Source of the DNA: CAYNHF01 sp964397045
Lineage (GTDB): Bacteria; Actinomycetota; Acidimicrobiia; Spongiisociales; UBA5794
Reading direction: 5' to 3'
DNA: 64,000 bases
Assembly: GCA_964397045.1 (NCBI GenBank)
Contig: CAYNHF010000011.1
Span: forward strand, 62,001-126,000
In this document: positions 1 to 8,458 of the stretch, in pieces
Numbering within the stretch: the stretch's first letter is position 1
How the letters are laid out: every line of letters begins with the position of its first letter
Translations under genes and position numbers: made by a program
The notes under the pieces: generated by a model
Databases searched by the model: none
Told to the model about the DNA's origin: nothing
What the model saw: the letters and a program-made list of their open reading frames with translations, nothing else

Positions 1-2423
1 CGTTCCTGGTCGAGGAAGGTGCCGCCCAGCCTGCTGTGCTGTCCTGGATGGCACCGGTCGGATTCGCCCTGCAACAGGGTGCCCAGCCGCCTGCGACGGA
101 TGACGAGGTGAAGGCGCTCTACTCGGCCGCGCTAGCGGAATTGCCGACCGATCAAGTCGGCTTCGTCACCGGCTTGCTGCCATCCACGGCCGACCAGGCG
201 ACGGTGTCGTCGCCGAGCGCGCTGATGCTCACGTTCAGCGTTGGGCCCGCCTCGACCGATGACTTCGATGCCTTTGTGGAAACCACAGGCCAAGCTGCCG
301 AAGAGATCCGCGACGCTCAGCTTCCCGCCGGCTACACCGCCGAGCCGTTTGCTTTCGAGTTGCTGTTCGAAGGCCAGGACGAGTTTCAGCAGGAGATCGG
401 CCGACTCTTCGCTACGGCCGCATTCATCATCCTGTTGGTGCTGTCACTGGTGTTCATGCTGCGACCCCAGCGCCCTCGCGACCGCTGGCTCAAGTGGCTG
501 GGTATGGCGGGCATGCTCGTCGCGGTGACCATCCTCACAATGCCCGGGATCGCGCTCCTGTTCCCGGATACGTTCCCTGAATCCTGGGGGGAGGTCGAGA
601 CCGGGCCGCTACTGGGCCTCGCGGCGCTCACCTATCTCGTTGTCTTCGCCGTCTGGACGTTTGGCTCCAAACCGCTGCGTCGCACCACCGCGAACACACT
701 GATCACGATCTTCACCATCTTGCTCGCCATCACCTGGATGAACGGGTACGGGTACCTGCGCTTCGGTGAGGCGAGCCCCATGGCACAAATCCTGCCGATC
801 CTTCTGATCGGGCTGGGCGTGGATTACGCGATCCACATGAATACGAGGTATCAGGAAGAGGTCTCCGCCGGGTCATCGGTCAATCGCAGCATCGCAACGG
901 CAATCCGCACCGTTGGTATCGCGTTGGTGTTGGCGACCATCACGACGGCGGTGGGATTCCTCACCAACGTTGTCAACGAGATTCCTGCGCTGCGCGAGTT
1001 CGGTGAGCTGGCTGCGTTCGGCATCGTTGCTTCGTTTGTGTTGATGTTGACGTTTGTCCCCTCAATTCGGCTGTTGCTGGATCGCCGCGGGGAGAGTCAC
1101 GACACTCTCGACAGAGAAATGCTGAAGGGCGGCTCGAACCGGGCGCTGCCTCGCTTCATCGGGAGCTTTGCGGTTCTGCCCCGGCGGTTTGCGGTGGCGA
1201 CGGTCATTGTCTCGCTGGTGCTCGCGGCGCTGGGCGTCTTCGGCGTGACCCAGCTGAGCTTCAAGTTCAGCTTCCTCGATTTCGTGCCTACGACGTCACC
1301 GGTGCGGGGCACATTCGAGACGCTACTGACCGACTACGGAGGTGGCTTCGGAGAGACGACGCAGGTGTTGATCGAGGGCGATGTCGCCACTCCCGAGGCC
1401 TACAACTCGCTCGTGGCCGCCACCAACAACCTGTCAGACACCGAGAACGTGCTTGAGTTCGGAGGATTCCCGGCGGCGCAGTCACCGGTCTCGGTGGTCG
1501 GCGTACTCACGTCGCCGGACAGTGCCAACTTCACACCGGAGTTTGCCCAGCTGGTCGGCAGCATGGGGATGGCGCCGGGGAACCCGACCGTGGCGCCCGG
1601 TGCCGACGTCGACACCATGTACGACGCCATGTTCGCAGCCGCGCCGAACGAGTCTGAAGGGGTGCTCGCGACCGATGGCGGCACCTACGTCTCGGCGCTG
1701 TTCACGATTCAGACCCAGGCCGGCGAAGCCGGAGCCAATCAGTTGCGCGACGATCTCATCGAGGATTTTGCTCCGGTGGCAGCGGTCGGCTTGATGGTCA
1801 CCGCAACGTCGGACGAGATCATCAATGACGTCATTGTCACGACGCTGCGCGATTCGCAGGTGTCTTCGTTGCTTCTCACGCTGCTTGCGGCCCTCATTCT
1901 GCTCGTCATCAACTTCTGGATCGAGGTCAGGCGCCCGATGCTGGGGGTCATAACCACGCTGCCGGTGGTGCTCGTCGTCCTGCTGTCTTTCGCTCTGATG
2001 GCAGCGTTCGGCATTGCGTTCGGGCCGGTCACGGCAACGATTTCGGCGCTCGCGATCGGTATCGGCATTCCGTACATGATCCACATCACGCATCGCTATG
2101 AGGAGGACCGAGCGCGGAACGAGGATCCGGACGTCGCAATTGGAGAGACACTCACGCACACCGGCGGCGCGCTGGCCGGCTCGGCGATCACGACCATGGC
2201 AGGCTTCGGCATCCTGGTGACATCGACGACCATCCCGTTCCGACAGTTCGGCTTCGTGACCGCCTACACCATCGGCCTCGCGCTGCTGGCCGCGGTGCTA
2301 ATCCTGCCGAGCTACCTGTATCTCTGGGATCGCTGGCACCGCAGGCACGGGACCGCCGCGATCGACACGGAGGCGTTACACCATGCGCTGCAGGACGAGG
2401 CCCAGGAGCCCGCGGGCGAATGA
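1..2423 (+). CDS. RND/MMPL-family membrane exporter, 5' partial
   Basis: The frame is open from base 3 to the stop at 2423 (about 806 codons), so the N-terminus lies outside the window; the GTG at 36 is just an internal codon. The visible part has the RND layout: an extracytoplasmic domain, a block of membrane helices (from about 400 to 1075), a second soluble domain (about 1250-1830), then a second helix block (about 1860-2330). The two helix blocks carry the paired RND signatures GLGVDYAIHM and GIGIPYMIHI, each followed by a Tyr-Glu-Glu segment. Members of the superfamily export lipids, hopanoids or drugs using proton motive force. The substrate cannot be told from sequence. The final residues are hydrophilic. 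It overlaps the next gene by four bases (ATGA), so the two are probably co-translated. Confidence 0.85.
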   Translation, partial: FLVEEGAAQPAVLSWMAPVGFALQQGAQPPATDDEVKALYSAALAELPTDQVGFVTGLLPSTADQATVSSPSALMLTFSVGPASTDDFDAFVETTGQAAEEIRDAQLPAGYTAEPFAFELLFEGQDEFQQEIGRLFATAAFIILLVLSLVFMLRPQRPRDRWLKWLGMAGMLVAVTILTMPGIALLFPDTFPESWGEVETGPLLGLAALTYLVVFAVWTFGSKPLRRTTANTLITIFTILLAITWMNGYGYLRFGEASPMAQILPILLIGLGVDYAIHMNTRYQEEVSAGSSVNRSIATAIRTVGIALVLATITTAVGFLTNVVNEIPALREFGELAAFGIVASFVLMLTFVPSIRLLLDRRGESHDTLDREMLKGGSNRALPRFIGSFAVLPRRFAVATVIVSLVLAALGVFGVTQLSFKFSFLDFVPTTSPVRGTFETLLTDYGGGFGETTQVLIEGDVATPEAYNSLVAATNNLSDTENVLEFGGFPAAQSPVSVVGVLTSPDSANFTPEFAQLVGSMGMAPGNPTVAPGADVDTMYDAMFAAAPNESEGVLATDGGTYVSALFTIQTQAGEAGANQLRDDLIEDFAPVAAVGLMVTATSDEIINDVIVTTLRDSQVSSLLLTLLAALILLVINFWIEVRRPMLGVITTLPVVLVVLLSFALMAAFGIAFGPVTATISALAIGIGIPYMIHITHRYEEDRARNEDPDVAIGETLTHTGGALAGSAITTMAGFGILVTSTTIPFRQFGFVTAYTIGLALLAAVLILPSYLYLWDRWHRRHGTAAIDTEALHHALQDEAQEPAGE

Positions 2424-2929
2424 CGGATCGTCCCGAACTCCCGCGGATCGAGGTCCCGGCAGACATCGCTGAGGCGGCCGGGATGCCGGAGGATCTCGAT
2501 GCCAACGTGGTCGGCCCATATGCGGTGCCGGACACGGCGCGGCGGCGCGGAGCGGGCATGGTGTACGTCGTCGCGGCGCTCGTCGTGGCCGCCGGCATCC
2601 CGGCGGGCCTGCCGACCGGTATGTGGCTCACTGTGGCCGGTTTCGGCGCCATCGCGATCTACCACGTGGCCGCGGGCACCAAACTGGAGGTGCGAGAGCA
2701 CCGGGCGCTCGACATCGCGAACCAGGCTACAGAGTTTCCGGTCGGCCATGCTTCTGCGGCGCTCGGGTTCGACGGATTTCTGGCACGTCCGGTATGGAAT
2801 GTGCTCGTCTTCTCAGCCGATGACCCGCCTTCGATGCGGGGCCTGGTTCGTGTCGCTGGTTCGGATGGCTCGATCGTGGAGCAGTACGTCGAAGCAGTCC
2901 CTCAGGAGCCGGCGGCGGACGTCGGCTGA
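2420..2929 (+). CDS. Small membrane protein of unknown function
   Basis: A 169-residue protein starting at the ATG that overlaps the exporter stop codon. The first 45 residues are hydrophilic and acidic. Two closely spaced hydrophobic stretches at about residues 47-65 and 69-85 could form a helical hairpin in the membrane. The remaining 85 residues look like a small soluble domain with alternating strand-like segments. I do not recognise the family. The translational coupling with the exporter suggests an accessory subunit or a protein acting on the same substrate, but this is inference from position only. It ends 24 bases from the stop of the convergent citrate synthase gene. Confidence 0.6.
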   Translation: MTDRPELPRIEVPADIAEAAGMPEDLDANVVGPYAVPDTARRRGAGMVYVVAALVVAAGIPAGLPTGMWLTVAGFGAIAIYHVAAGTKLEVREHRALDIANQATEFPVGHASAALGFDGFLARPVWNVLVFSADDPPSMRGLVRVAGSDGSIVEQYVEAVPQEPAADVG

Positions 2930-2938
2930 GTCAGCCGA
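2922..2938. terminator. Inverted repeat between convergent genes, possible bidirectional terminator
   Basis: TCGGCTGAGTCAGCCGA is an almost perfect palindrome covering the stop codon of the upstream gene, 15 bases before the stop of the convergent gltA. A stem CGGCT/AGCCG with a five-base loop is possible. There is no T-run on either side, so intrinsic termination is uncertain. Confidence 0.3.
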
Positions 2939-2953
2939 GGCCGACGGAACCGT

Positions 2954-4246
2954 TCAGCGCTCGTCGAGCGGGACGAAGGGGCGGTCCTGCTCGCCGACGT
3001 AGAGCTGGCGTGGACGGCTGATACGAGTCTCGGGGTCCTCGATCATCTCCTTCCAATGCGCGATCCAGCCGGGGAGCCGCCCCAGCGCGAACAGCACGGT
3101 GAACATGCGAGGTTGGAAACCCAGTGCCCGGAAGATGATGCCGGAGTAGAAGTCGACGTTGGGATAGAGGTTGCGCGACACGAAGTACTCATCCTCGAGT
3201 GCCGCGGTCTCCAGGTGTTTGGCGATGTCGAGGAGCGGATCATCCGTCTCGAGCCGATCGAGCACGTCGTCTGCGAACCCTTTTACGATGCGGGCTCGCG
3301 GATCGTAGTTGTGATAGACGCGGTGGCCGAAGCCCATCAGCCGGAAGGGATCGTCTCGGTCCTTCGCCCTCGCCACGTAGGTCTCCACGCTTGCATCCGG
3401 GTCGTCATGGATTGCCTGGAGCATCTCGATGACCGCCTGATTTGCCCCGCCGTGCAGCGGTCCCCACAGGGCATTCATCCCCGCGGCGACTGAGGCGAAG
3501 AGGTTGGCGCGCGATGAGCCGACGAAGCGGACGGTGGCCGTCGAACAATTCTGCTCGTGATCCGCGTGCAGGATCAGCAGCACGTTGAGGGCTTTGGAGA
3601 TGACCGGGTCGATTGTCATCGGCTCGGCGGGCGTGGCGAACATCATGTGCAGGAAGTTCTCGACGTACGTCAGGTCGTTTCGCGGATAGACATACGGTTG
3701 GCCCACCGACTTCTTGTAGGCCCACGCTGCGATGGTCGGCATCTTGGCGATGAGCCTGACCGCGCTCTGCTCGAAAGATGCGGGGTCTGCGGGGTTGTGG
3801 TACTTCTCGTAGAAAGTGGAAATGGCGTTGGTCGCGGAAGACAGGATTGCCATCGGATGGCCCCGCCTGGGAAAGGCATCGAAGAAGCGCTTCATCTCCT
3901 CATTGAGGAGCGTGTGCATCCTCACCTGGCTGGTCCACTCGTCGAGTTGGGAGCGAGTCGGGAGTTCACCGAACAGCAATAGGTAGGTGACCTCGAGGAA
4001 CGTGCAGTTGGAGGCCAGGTCCTCGATCGCGTAGCCGCGATGGCTCAGATGTCCGGCTCCGCCATCGACATACGTGATGGCGCTGTGGGTACCGGCGGTG
4101 TTGCCAAAACCCGGATCGAAGGTGACGGCATGTGACTCCGCCCGCAAGCGACGGATGTCGATACCGTCGTTCCCGACGAGCGCCGGCAGAGAATCGAGTA
4201 GGTATTCCTCGCCGTTGAACAGGAGGTGAGCCTTGTCATCAGTCAT
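2954..4246 (-). CDS. gltA: Citrate synthase
   Basis: Condenses oxaloacetate and acetyl-CoA to citrate in the TCA cycle. The 430-residue protein contains the type II citrate synthase landmarks in order: the LHADHEQNCSTATVR segment, GPLHGGANQAV (catalytic His), FGHRVYHNYDPRA (catalytic His region and CoA contacts), YPNVDFYSG (catalytic Asp) and LGRLPGWIAHW near the C-terminus. Overall it resembles actinobacterial GltA2. I chose the ATG at 4246 because an AAGGAGG lies upstream of it. The in-frame ATG at 4273 would add nine residues but precedes the SD. It is the only gene on the minus strand and is divergent from the phospholipid genes, with about 110 bases between the two start codons. Confidence 0.95.
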   Translation of the reverse strand: MTDDKAHLLFNGEEYLLDSLPALVGNDGIDIRRLRAESHAVTFDPGFGNTAGTHSAITYVDGGAGHLSHRGYAIEDLASNCTFLEVTYLLLFGELPTRSQLDEWTSQVRMHTLLNEEMKRFFDAFPRRGHPMAILSSATNAISTFYEKYHNPADPASFEQSAVRLIAKMPTIAAWAYKKSVGQPYVYPRNDLTYVENFLHMMFATPAEPMTIDPVISKALNVLLILHADHEQNCSTATVRFVGSSRANLFASVAAGMNALWGPLHGGANQAVIEMLQAIHDDPDASVETYVARAKDRDDPFRLMGFGHRVYHNYDPRARIVKGFADDVLDRLETDDPLLDIAKHLETAALEDEYFVSRNLYPNVDFYSGIIFRALGFQPRMFTVLFALGRLPGWIAHWKEMIEDPETRISRPRQLYVGEQDRPFVPLDER

Positions 4247-4358
4247 GGGGATCGGGTACCTCCTTGTGGTCATGCAGCCGGACTCGTGTGGGCGGGATTG
4301 TAGCGAGGCCCGACCACGCGGATTCCCGCGCTATCTTTGACGGCCGCAAGGAGGTGGC

Positions 4359-4949
4359 ATGCTCGACCTCAAGGGCCGAAGCAGAATTGCGCCCATCCTC
4401 GATCCCATAGCGGTGTGGCTCTCGAAAGCACACCTGACGCCGACCATGGTGACGCTGTCTGGCCTCGCGGTCACGATCGCAGGCGCCGTGCTGATTGCTT
4501 ACGAGTGGTGGGCGGCCGGAGCCATTGTGGCTGCCTTCGGGTCGTTGCTCGATGCGCTCGACGGCCCGCTGGCGCGCTACCAGGGGAAGGCGGATACGAG
4601 GGGCGCCTTTATCGATACCATGGCGGACCGCTTTGGGGAGGTCGCGCTGTGGGCTGCGCTGGCATTCAGCCTGCGCGACGACGCCACAGCACTGCTGCTA
4701 TGCCTCCTGGCGCTCGCCTTCTCGCTATTGACCCCGTATGTGCGTGCCAAAGCAGAGAGTTGGGGCGCAGAAGGCAGGGGTGGCTGGATGGGTCGCGCCG
4801 AACGCATGATTCTGATGTTGCTGGGGGTTGGTCTTGCGGGCTTCGGCCTCGACGAAGTGATGCTGCCGATGCTCTGGATCTTCGTCGTTCTCACCGGGTT
4901 CACCGTTGCCCAACGGACCAGGCGGACCTGGCAGCAACTCGACGCGTGA
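4359..4949 (+). CDS. pgsA: CDP-alcohol phosphatidyltransferase, probable phosphatidylinositol phosphate synthase
   Basis: Integral membrane enzyme that transfers a phosphatidyl group from CDP-diacylglycerol to an alcohol. In actinobacteria the gene in this position makes phosphatidylinositol phosphate, the precursor of PI and PI mannosides. The 196-residue protein has the CDP-alcohol motif beginning DALDGPLAR at about residue 68 and completed by a Gly and two Asp (GAFIDTMAD). Several hydrophobic helices follow. The ATG at 4359 has an SD (AAGGAGG) five bases upstream. The stop overlaps the next start (GTGA). Phosphatidylglycerophosphate synthase is an alternative substrate assignment, but the acyltransferase and PimA neighbours favour inositol phosphate. 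Confidence 0.85.
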   Translation: MLDLKGRSRIAPILDPIAVWLSKAHLTPTMVTLSGLAVTIAGAVLIAYEWWAAGAIVAAFGSLLDALDGPLARYQGKADTRGAFIDTMADRFGEVALWAALAFSLRDDATALLLCLLALAFSLLTPYVRAKAESWGAEGRGGWMGRAERMILMLLGVGLAGFGLDEVMLPMLWIFVVLTGFTVAQRTRRTWQQLDA

Positions 4950-5830
4950 GCGACCGCGCCGCATACATCCTCTATCGCGCCCTTTCCTTCGGATTCGGCT
5001 TGCTTCCTGAACCGCTGATGCGTCGCACCGGCGAAGGGCTGGGTTGGATGCTGTCGTACGTCGCGGGGGGACGCCGCGAACTGGTGCAACGACACCTCGA
5101 GCGGGTGGTCGGCCCGGTACCCGACCTCGAGTATCGATCTCGCCTGGCGTTCGCCAGTTACGGGCGCTACTGGGCCGAGGTGTTCTGGATGCGACCGCAG
5201 CGCAGAGCAACCGTCGTCGCACACGGGTCGGTCGAGGGGGCTCATCATGCCTACGCGGGGTTGGACGCGGGCAATGGAGTCATTCTCGCCTTGCCCCACC
5301 TCGGAAACTGGGAGGCGGCGGGAGCCAAAGCAGACGCCATTGGCCTGCGGGTGCTCGCCGCTGCCGAGGCACTCTCGAATCAGCTGATCCTGGATTGGTT
5401 CAAGGACGTCAGGGCCGCCTGTGGAATCGACGTGGTGATCGTGGGCAAGGGTTCGAGCGTTACCACCGACCTGATGAGACGGCTGCGAGACAACGGCGTC
5501 GTGGCGCTCGTCGCCGATCGTGACCTCTCCGGAAAAGGGGTCGAGGTTGAGTTCTTCGGCGAGAAGACGACGATGCCGGCAGGATCCGTCGCCCTGGCAG
5601 ACCGCACGGGGGCCGTGTTGCTTCCGGTTGGCTGCTATTTCGCTGGGGGCAGGGGTCACAAATTCGTCATCGAAGCACCGGTGGAGATTCCCGACTTGCC
5701 GGACCGCTCTGATCGTATTGCCGTCGGCACGCAGGCGCTCGCTAGGCGCCTCGAATCCATCATCCGGCTGGCTCCGGAGCAGTGGCACCTCTTTCAACCC
5801 AATTGGCCTTCGGATCGGGAGCCGCAATGA
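4946..5830 (+). CDS. patA: Lipid A-type acyltransferase, probable PIM acyltransferase (PatA-like)
   Basis: Transfers an acyl chain to phosphatidylinositol mannosides at the inner face of the membrane in mycobacteria. The 294-residue protein belongs to the LpxL/HtrB-like acyltransferase family. It has an N-terminal hydrophobic segment, the catalytic His-acid motif as LPHLGNWEAAG at about residue 113, and a downstream DRDLSGKGVEVEF block followed by the aliphatic region typical of the family. The GTG at 4946 overlaps the pgsA stop, and its own stop overlaps pimA (ATGA). The order pgsA-patA-pimA is the mycobacterial PIM order as I recall it, so I assign the PIM role from context. Presence of PIMs in this organism is inference. 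Confidence 0.8.
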   Translation: MSDRAAYILYRALSFGFGLLPEPLMRRTGEGLGWMLSYVAGGRRELVQRHLERVVGPVPDLEYRSRLAFASYGRYWAEVFWMRPQRRATVVAHGSVEGAHHAYAGLDAGNGVILALPHLGNWEAAGAKADAIGLRVLAAAEALSNQLILDWFKDVRAACGIDVVIVGKGSSVTTDLMRRLRDNGVVALVADRDLSGKGVEVEFFGEKTTMPAGSVALADRTGAVLLPVGCYFAGGRGHKFVIEAPVEIPDLPDRSDRIAVGTQALARRLESIIRLAPEQWHLFQPNWPSDREPQ

Positions 5831-6894
5831 GAGTTGCGATCGTCTGTCCGTACGACCTCGGTGCATTCGGTGGTGTCCAGGATCAGTGCTTCAAACTCGC
5901 GGCCTGGCTCGAGGAGGCCGGTCACCGGGCCCTCGTCATCGGCCCGGGAGACGCACCGCAGGGAGCAGTTTCGCTTGGTCGCGTGCGGGTCGTGTCTGCG
6001 AACGGCGCGGCAGCTCCGATCTCGTTGCGCCGCAGGGTCGGAGTCGACCTCGAGGCAGCAGTGGCAGATGCCGACGTGGTGCATGTGCACGAACCGCTGA
6101 TGCCCGCCGTTTCGGTCGCGGCGATTCGGCTCGAGGGTTTCCCTCTGGTGGGCACGTTCCATGCCGACCCATCACGAACGATTCGACGGATCTACCGGAT
6201 GGGGGCGCTCCCGTTGCGCCGCAGGCTCGGTGGGCTCGATGTGGCGACTGCGGTGAGCCCGGTCGCGGCTCAAGCGATCGCGGGTTTGGTCAGCGCCAGG
6301 ATCGTGCCGAACGGGCTCGACACCAGCAGCTTCGATGGCGGTCCGAAACGGCCGCTGTCCGTTGGTTTTGTCGGCCGCGACGATCCACGCAAGGGTCTCG
6401 ATGTGTTGTTGGCTGCTTGGCCGGAGGTGTTGGCAGCCATCCCGGAAGCGACATTGCGGGTCGTGTCTGCGGGGATCCGCGAATCTATTTCCGGGGTTGA
6501 GTTCATGGGGGCCGTCGATGAGACCACGAAACGAGCAGTGCTCGCCGAGACGCGTGTGATGTGTGCCCCCAACGTCTCGGGTGAGAGTTTCGGGATCATT
6601 CTGGTCGAGGCGATGGCGTCGCGGTGTGCCGTCGTGGCGTCTGCTCTGCCGGCGTTTGTCAACGTGCTGGGAGATACGGGTGTGCTGGTCAAGCCGGGGG
6701 ACGCAGCGGGACTCGCAGGGGCGCTCATTCGCCTGCTGAGGGATCCAGATGGTGCTGAGCGCATGGCGGCCTCCAGCTTTCAGCGAGCGCAACGGTATGA
6801 CCGCGACTCTGTGTTGGCCGGCTATCTCGACGCATATCGCGATGCGATTGCTGCTCACGAGCTGAGGGTGTCCGGGGTGGAATCCGGCGGATGA
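5827..6894 (+). CDS. pimA: GT4 glycosyltransferase, probable phosphatidylinositol mannosyltransferase PimA
   Basis: First mannosyltransferase of PIM synthesis, using GDP-mannose and PI at the cytoplasmic face of the membrane. The 355-residue protein has a GT-B fold. The N-terminal domain begins MRVAIVCPYDLGAFGGVQ, with the Gly-rich loop just before a Gln as in PimA. An acceptor-side segment VHVHEPLMP is followed by VGTFHAD. The C-terminal domain has the linker VGFVGRDDPRKGLDVL and the retaining-GT4 EX7E motif as ESFGIILVE. The ATG at 5827 overlaps the acyltransferase stop. I exclude the 15 codons upstream, which are only an open-frame extension. Other GT4 enzymes share these motifs, so the PimA name rests partly on gene order. 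Confidence 0.82.
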   Translation: MRVAIVCPYDLGAFGGVQDQCFKLAAWLEEAGHRALVIGPGDAPQGAVSLGRVRVVSANGAAAPISLRRRVGVDLEAAVADADVVHVHEPLMPAVSVAAIRLEGFPLVGTFHADPSRTIRRIYRMGALPLRRRLGGLDVATAVSPVAAQAIAGLVSARIVPNGLDTSSFDGGPKRPLSVGFVGRDDPRKGLDVLLAAWPEVLAAIPEATLRVVSAGIRESISGVEFMGAVDETTKRAVLAETRVMCAPNVSGESFGIILVEAMASRCAVVASALPAFVNVLGDTGVLVKPGDAAGLAGALIRLLRDPDGAERMAASSFQRAQRYDRDSVLAGYLDAYRDAIAAHELRVSGVESGG

Positions 6895-6926
6895 GCGAGC
6901 GGGGTCGGATTCGTCACCCTGCCCGG

Positions 6927-6932
6927 TACACT
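6927..6932 (+). promoter_or_regulatory. Candidate -10 box upstream of pdxS
   Basis: TACACT lies 47 bases before the pdxS start, in the 85-base gap after pimA. No convincing -35 hexamer is present at the usual spacing. A short CCTGC/GCAGG hairpin follows in the leader. Confidence 0.35.
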
Positions 6933-6979
6933 CATAAGTATCCCTGCGGTTGCAGGATCAATGGAGCACAGGAGCTGAC

Positions 6980-7867
6980 ATGTCTTCCAAGGAGCACGGC
7001 ACTGATCGCGTCAAGCGTGGCCTGGCTGAGATGCTGAAGGGCGGCGTCATCATGGACGTTGTCAACGCAGAGCAGGCGAAGATCGCCGAAGCTGCCGGCG
7101 CTGTGTCCGTGATGGCGCTCGAGAGGGTTCCTGCCGACATCCGGGCCACCGGCGGTGTGGCGAGAATGGCGGACCCGAACAAGGTTGAGCAGATCATCAA
7201 TGCAGTATCGATTCCGGTGATGGCGAAATCTCGGATCGGGCACTTCGTCGAAGCCCAGGTGCTCGAATCGCTTGGCGTCGACTACATCGATGAGTCGGAG
7301 GTGCTAACTCCGGTCGACGACCACCACATCGACAAGTGGGCCTTCACCGTACCCTTCGTGTGCGGTGCTCGAGATCTCGGTGAAGCGCTGCGCCGCATCG
7401 GCGAGGGTGCCGCCATGATTCGTACGAAGGGTGAACCCGGCACCGGCAACGTCGTAGAGGCAGTGCGTCACATGCGGCTGATGACGGGACAGATCCGGTG
7501 GCTGACGACCCTGACCGCGGACGAACTCATGTCGGCTGCCAAGGATCTCACGGCTCCGTACGATCTCGTGCGCGAAGTCGCCGAGACCGGAAAGCTGCCC
7601 GTCGTCAACTTTGCAGCAGGTGGGATCGCGACCCCATCAGATGCTGCTCTCATGATGCAGCTCGGCTGTGATGGGGTGTTCGTCGGCTCCGGCATCTTCA
7701 AGTCGGGAGATCCCGCGGACCGAGCGCGAGCCATCGTGGAGGCGACGACCTTTTACCAGGATCCCGAGAAGGTGGCGAAGGTGTCGCGGAATCTCGGCGA
7801 GCCGATGGTCGGTATCAATATCGACACTTTGGCACCGGAGGATCGCATGCAAGACCGGGGGCTCTGA
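6980..7867 (+). CDS. pdxS: Pyridoxal 5'-phosphate synthase subunit PdxS
   Basis: Lyase subunit of the DXP-independent PLP synthase, which makes PLP from ribose 5-phosphate, glyceraldehyde 3-phosphate and the ammonia delivered by PdxT. The 295-residue TIM barrel has the PdxS landmarks: GGVIMDVVN near the N-terminus, MALERVPADIR, the catalytic-lysine segment MAKSRIGH, the second lysine in RTKGEPGTG, and GCDGVFVGSGIF near the phosphate site. The ATG at 6980 has AGGAG five bases upstream. A TTG at 6950 would add ten residues that do not match the family. It is followed after three bases by pdxT, with which it forms a dodecamer-type complex in known systems. Confidence 0.97.
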   Translation: MSSKEHGTDRVKRGLAEMLKGGVIMDVVNAEQAKIAEAAGAVSVMALERVPADIRATGGVARMADPNKVEQIINAVSIPVMAKSRIGHFVEAQVLESLGVDYIDESEVLTPVDDHHIDKWAFTVPFVCGARDLGEALRRIGEGAAMIRTKGEPGTGNVVEAVRHMRLMTGQIRWLTTLTADELMSAAKDLTAPYDLVREVAETGKLPVVNFAAGGIATPSDAALMMQLGCDGVFVGSGIFKSGDPADRARAIVEATTFYQDPEKVAKVSRNLGEPMVGINIDTLAPEDRMQDRGL

Positions 7868-7870
7868 CCG

Positions 7871-8455
7871 GTGCGCGTCGGAGTGCTCGCGCTGCAGGGT
7901 GACTTCCGGGAGCATATCGAGGTTCTGACGCGACTCGGGGCGGAGGCCACCGAGGTACGCACGGCCGCCGAACTCGACGAGGTCGATGCGCTTGTCATTC
8001 CGGGAGGAGAGTCGACGACGATCGGCAGACTCGCCCGCATCTATGGACTTATCGAACCGCTGCGGGCGCGGATCAACGCCGGTCTGCCCACGCTCGGTAC
8101 GTGCGCAGGGATGATCTTCCTGGCTGCGGCCGTTACCGAAGGCGACCAGCCGCAACTCGGCGTGCTCGACGTCGTGGTTGAACGCAACGCCTTTGGAAGG
8201 CAGGTGGATTCGTTCGAAGCCGACCTGCCGGTCGCCGGCTACGAGGATCCGGTCCACGCGGTCTTCATTCGAGCTCCGTGGATCCGCAAGACGGGTAGTG
8301 ATGTCACGGTGCTCACGACCGTTGCGGACCCGCGCGACGGATCGTCCAGGCCGGTGTTCGTGCAGCAAGACCAGATCCTGGCCACTTCGTTTCATCCCGA
8401 ACTCACCTCCGAGTGGCGGATTCACCAGATGTTGATCGATAGCGTGAAGGGCTGA
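7871..8455 (+). CDS. pdxT: Pyridoxal 5'-phosphate synthase glutaminase subunit PdxT
   Basis: Class I glutaminase that hydrolyses glutamine and channels ammonia to PdxS. The 194-residue protein shows VLALQGDFREH at the N-terminus, the oxyanion segment PGGESTTIG, the nucleophile Cys in GTCAGMIFLA, and the His-Glu pair in SFHPELTSEW. The GTG start at 7871 lies three bases after the pdxS stop, so the pair is co-transcribed and probably co-translated. Length and motifs are normal for the family. Confidence 0.97.
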   Translation: MRVGVLALQGDFREHIEVLTRLGAEATEVRTAAELDEVDALVIPGGESTTIGRLARIYGLIEPLRARINAGLPTLGTCAGMIFLAAAVTEGDQPQLGVLDVVVERNAFGRQVDSFEADLPVAGYEDPVHAVFIRAPWIRKTGSDVTVLTTVADPRDGSSRPVFVQQDQILATSFHPELTSEWRIHQMLIDSVKG

Positions 8456-8458
8456 GCC

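Noticed and set aside
4577..5866. Long minus-strand open frame opposite pgsA and the acyltransferase
   Set aside because: Shadow frame: no recognisable motif, and composition typical of antisense of GC-rich genes.
6940..6958. Small hairpin CCTGC/GCAGG in the pdxS leader
   Set aside because: Only five base pairs, no T-run and no overlap with the SD; not enough to call a regulatory element.
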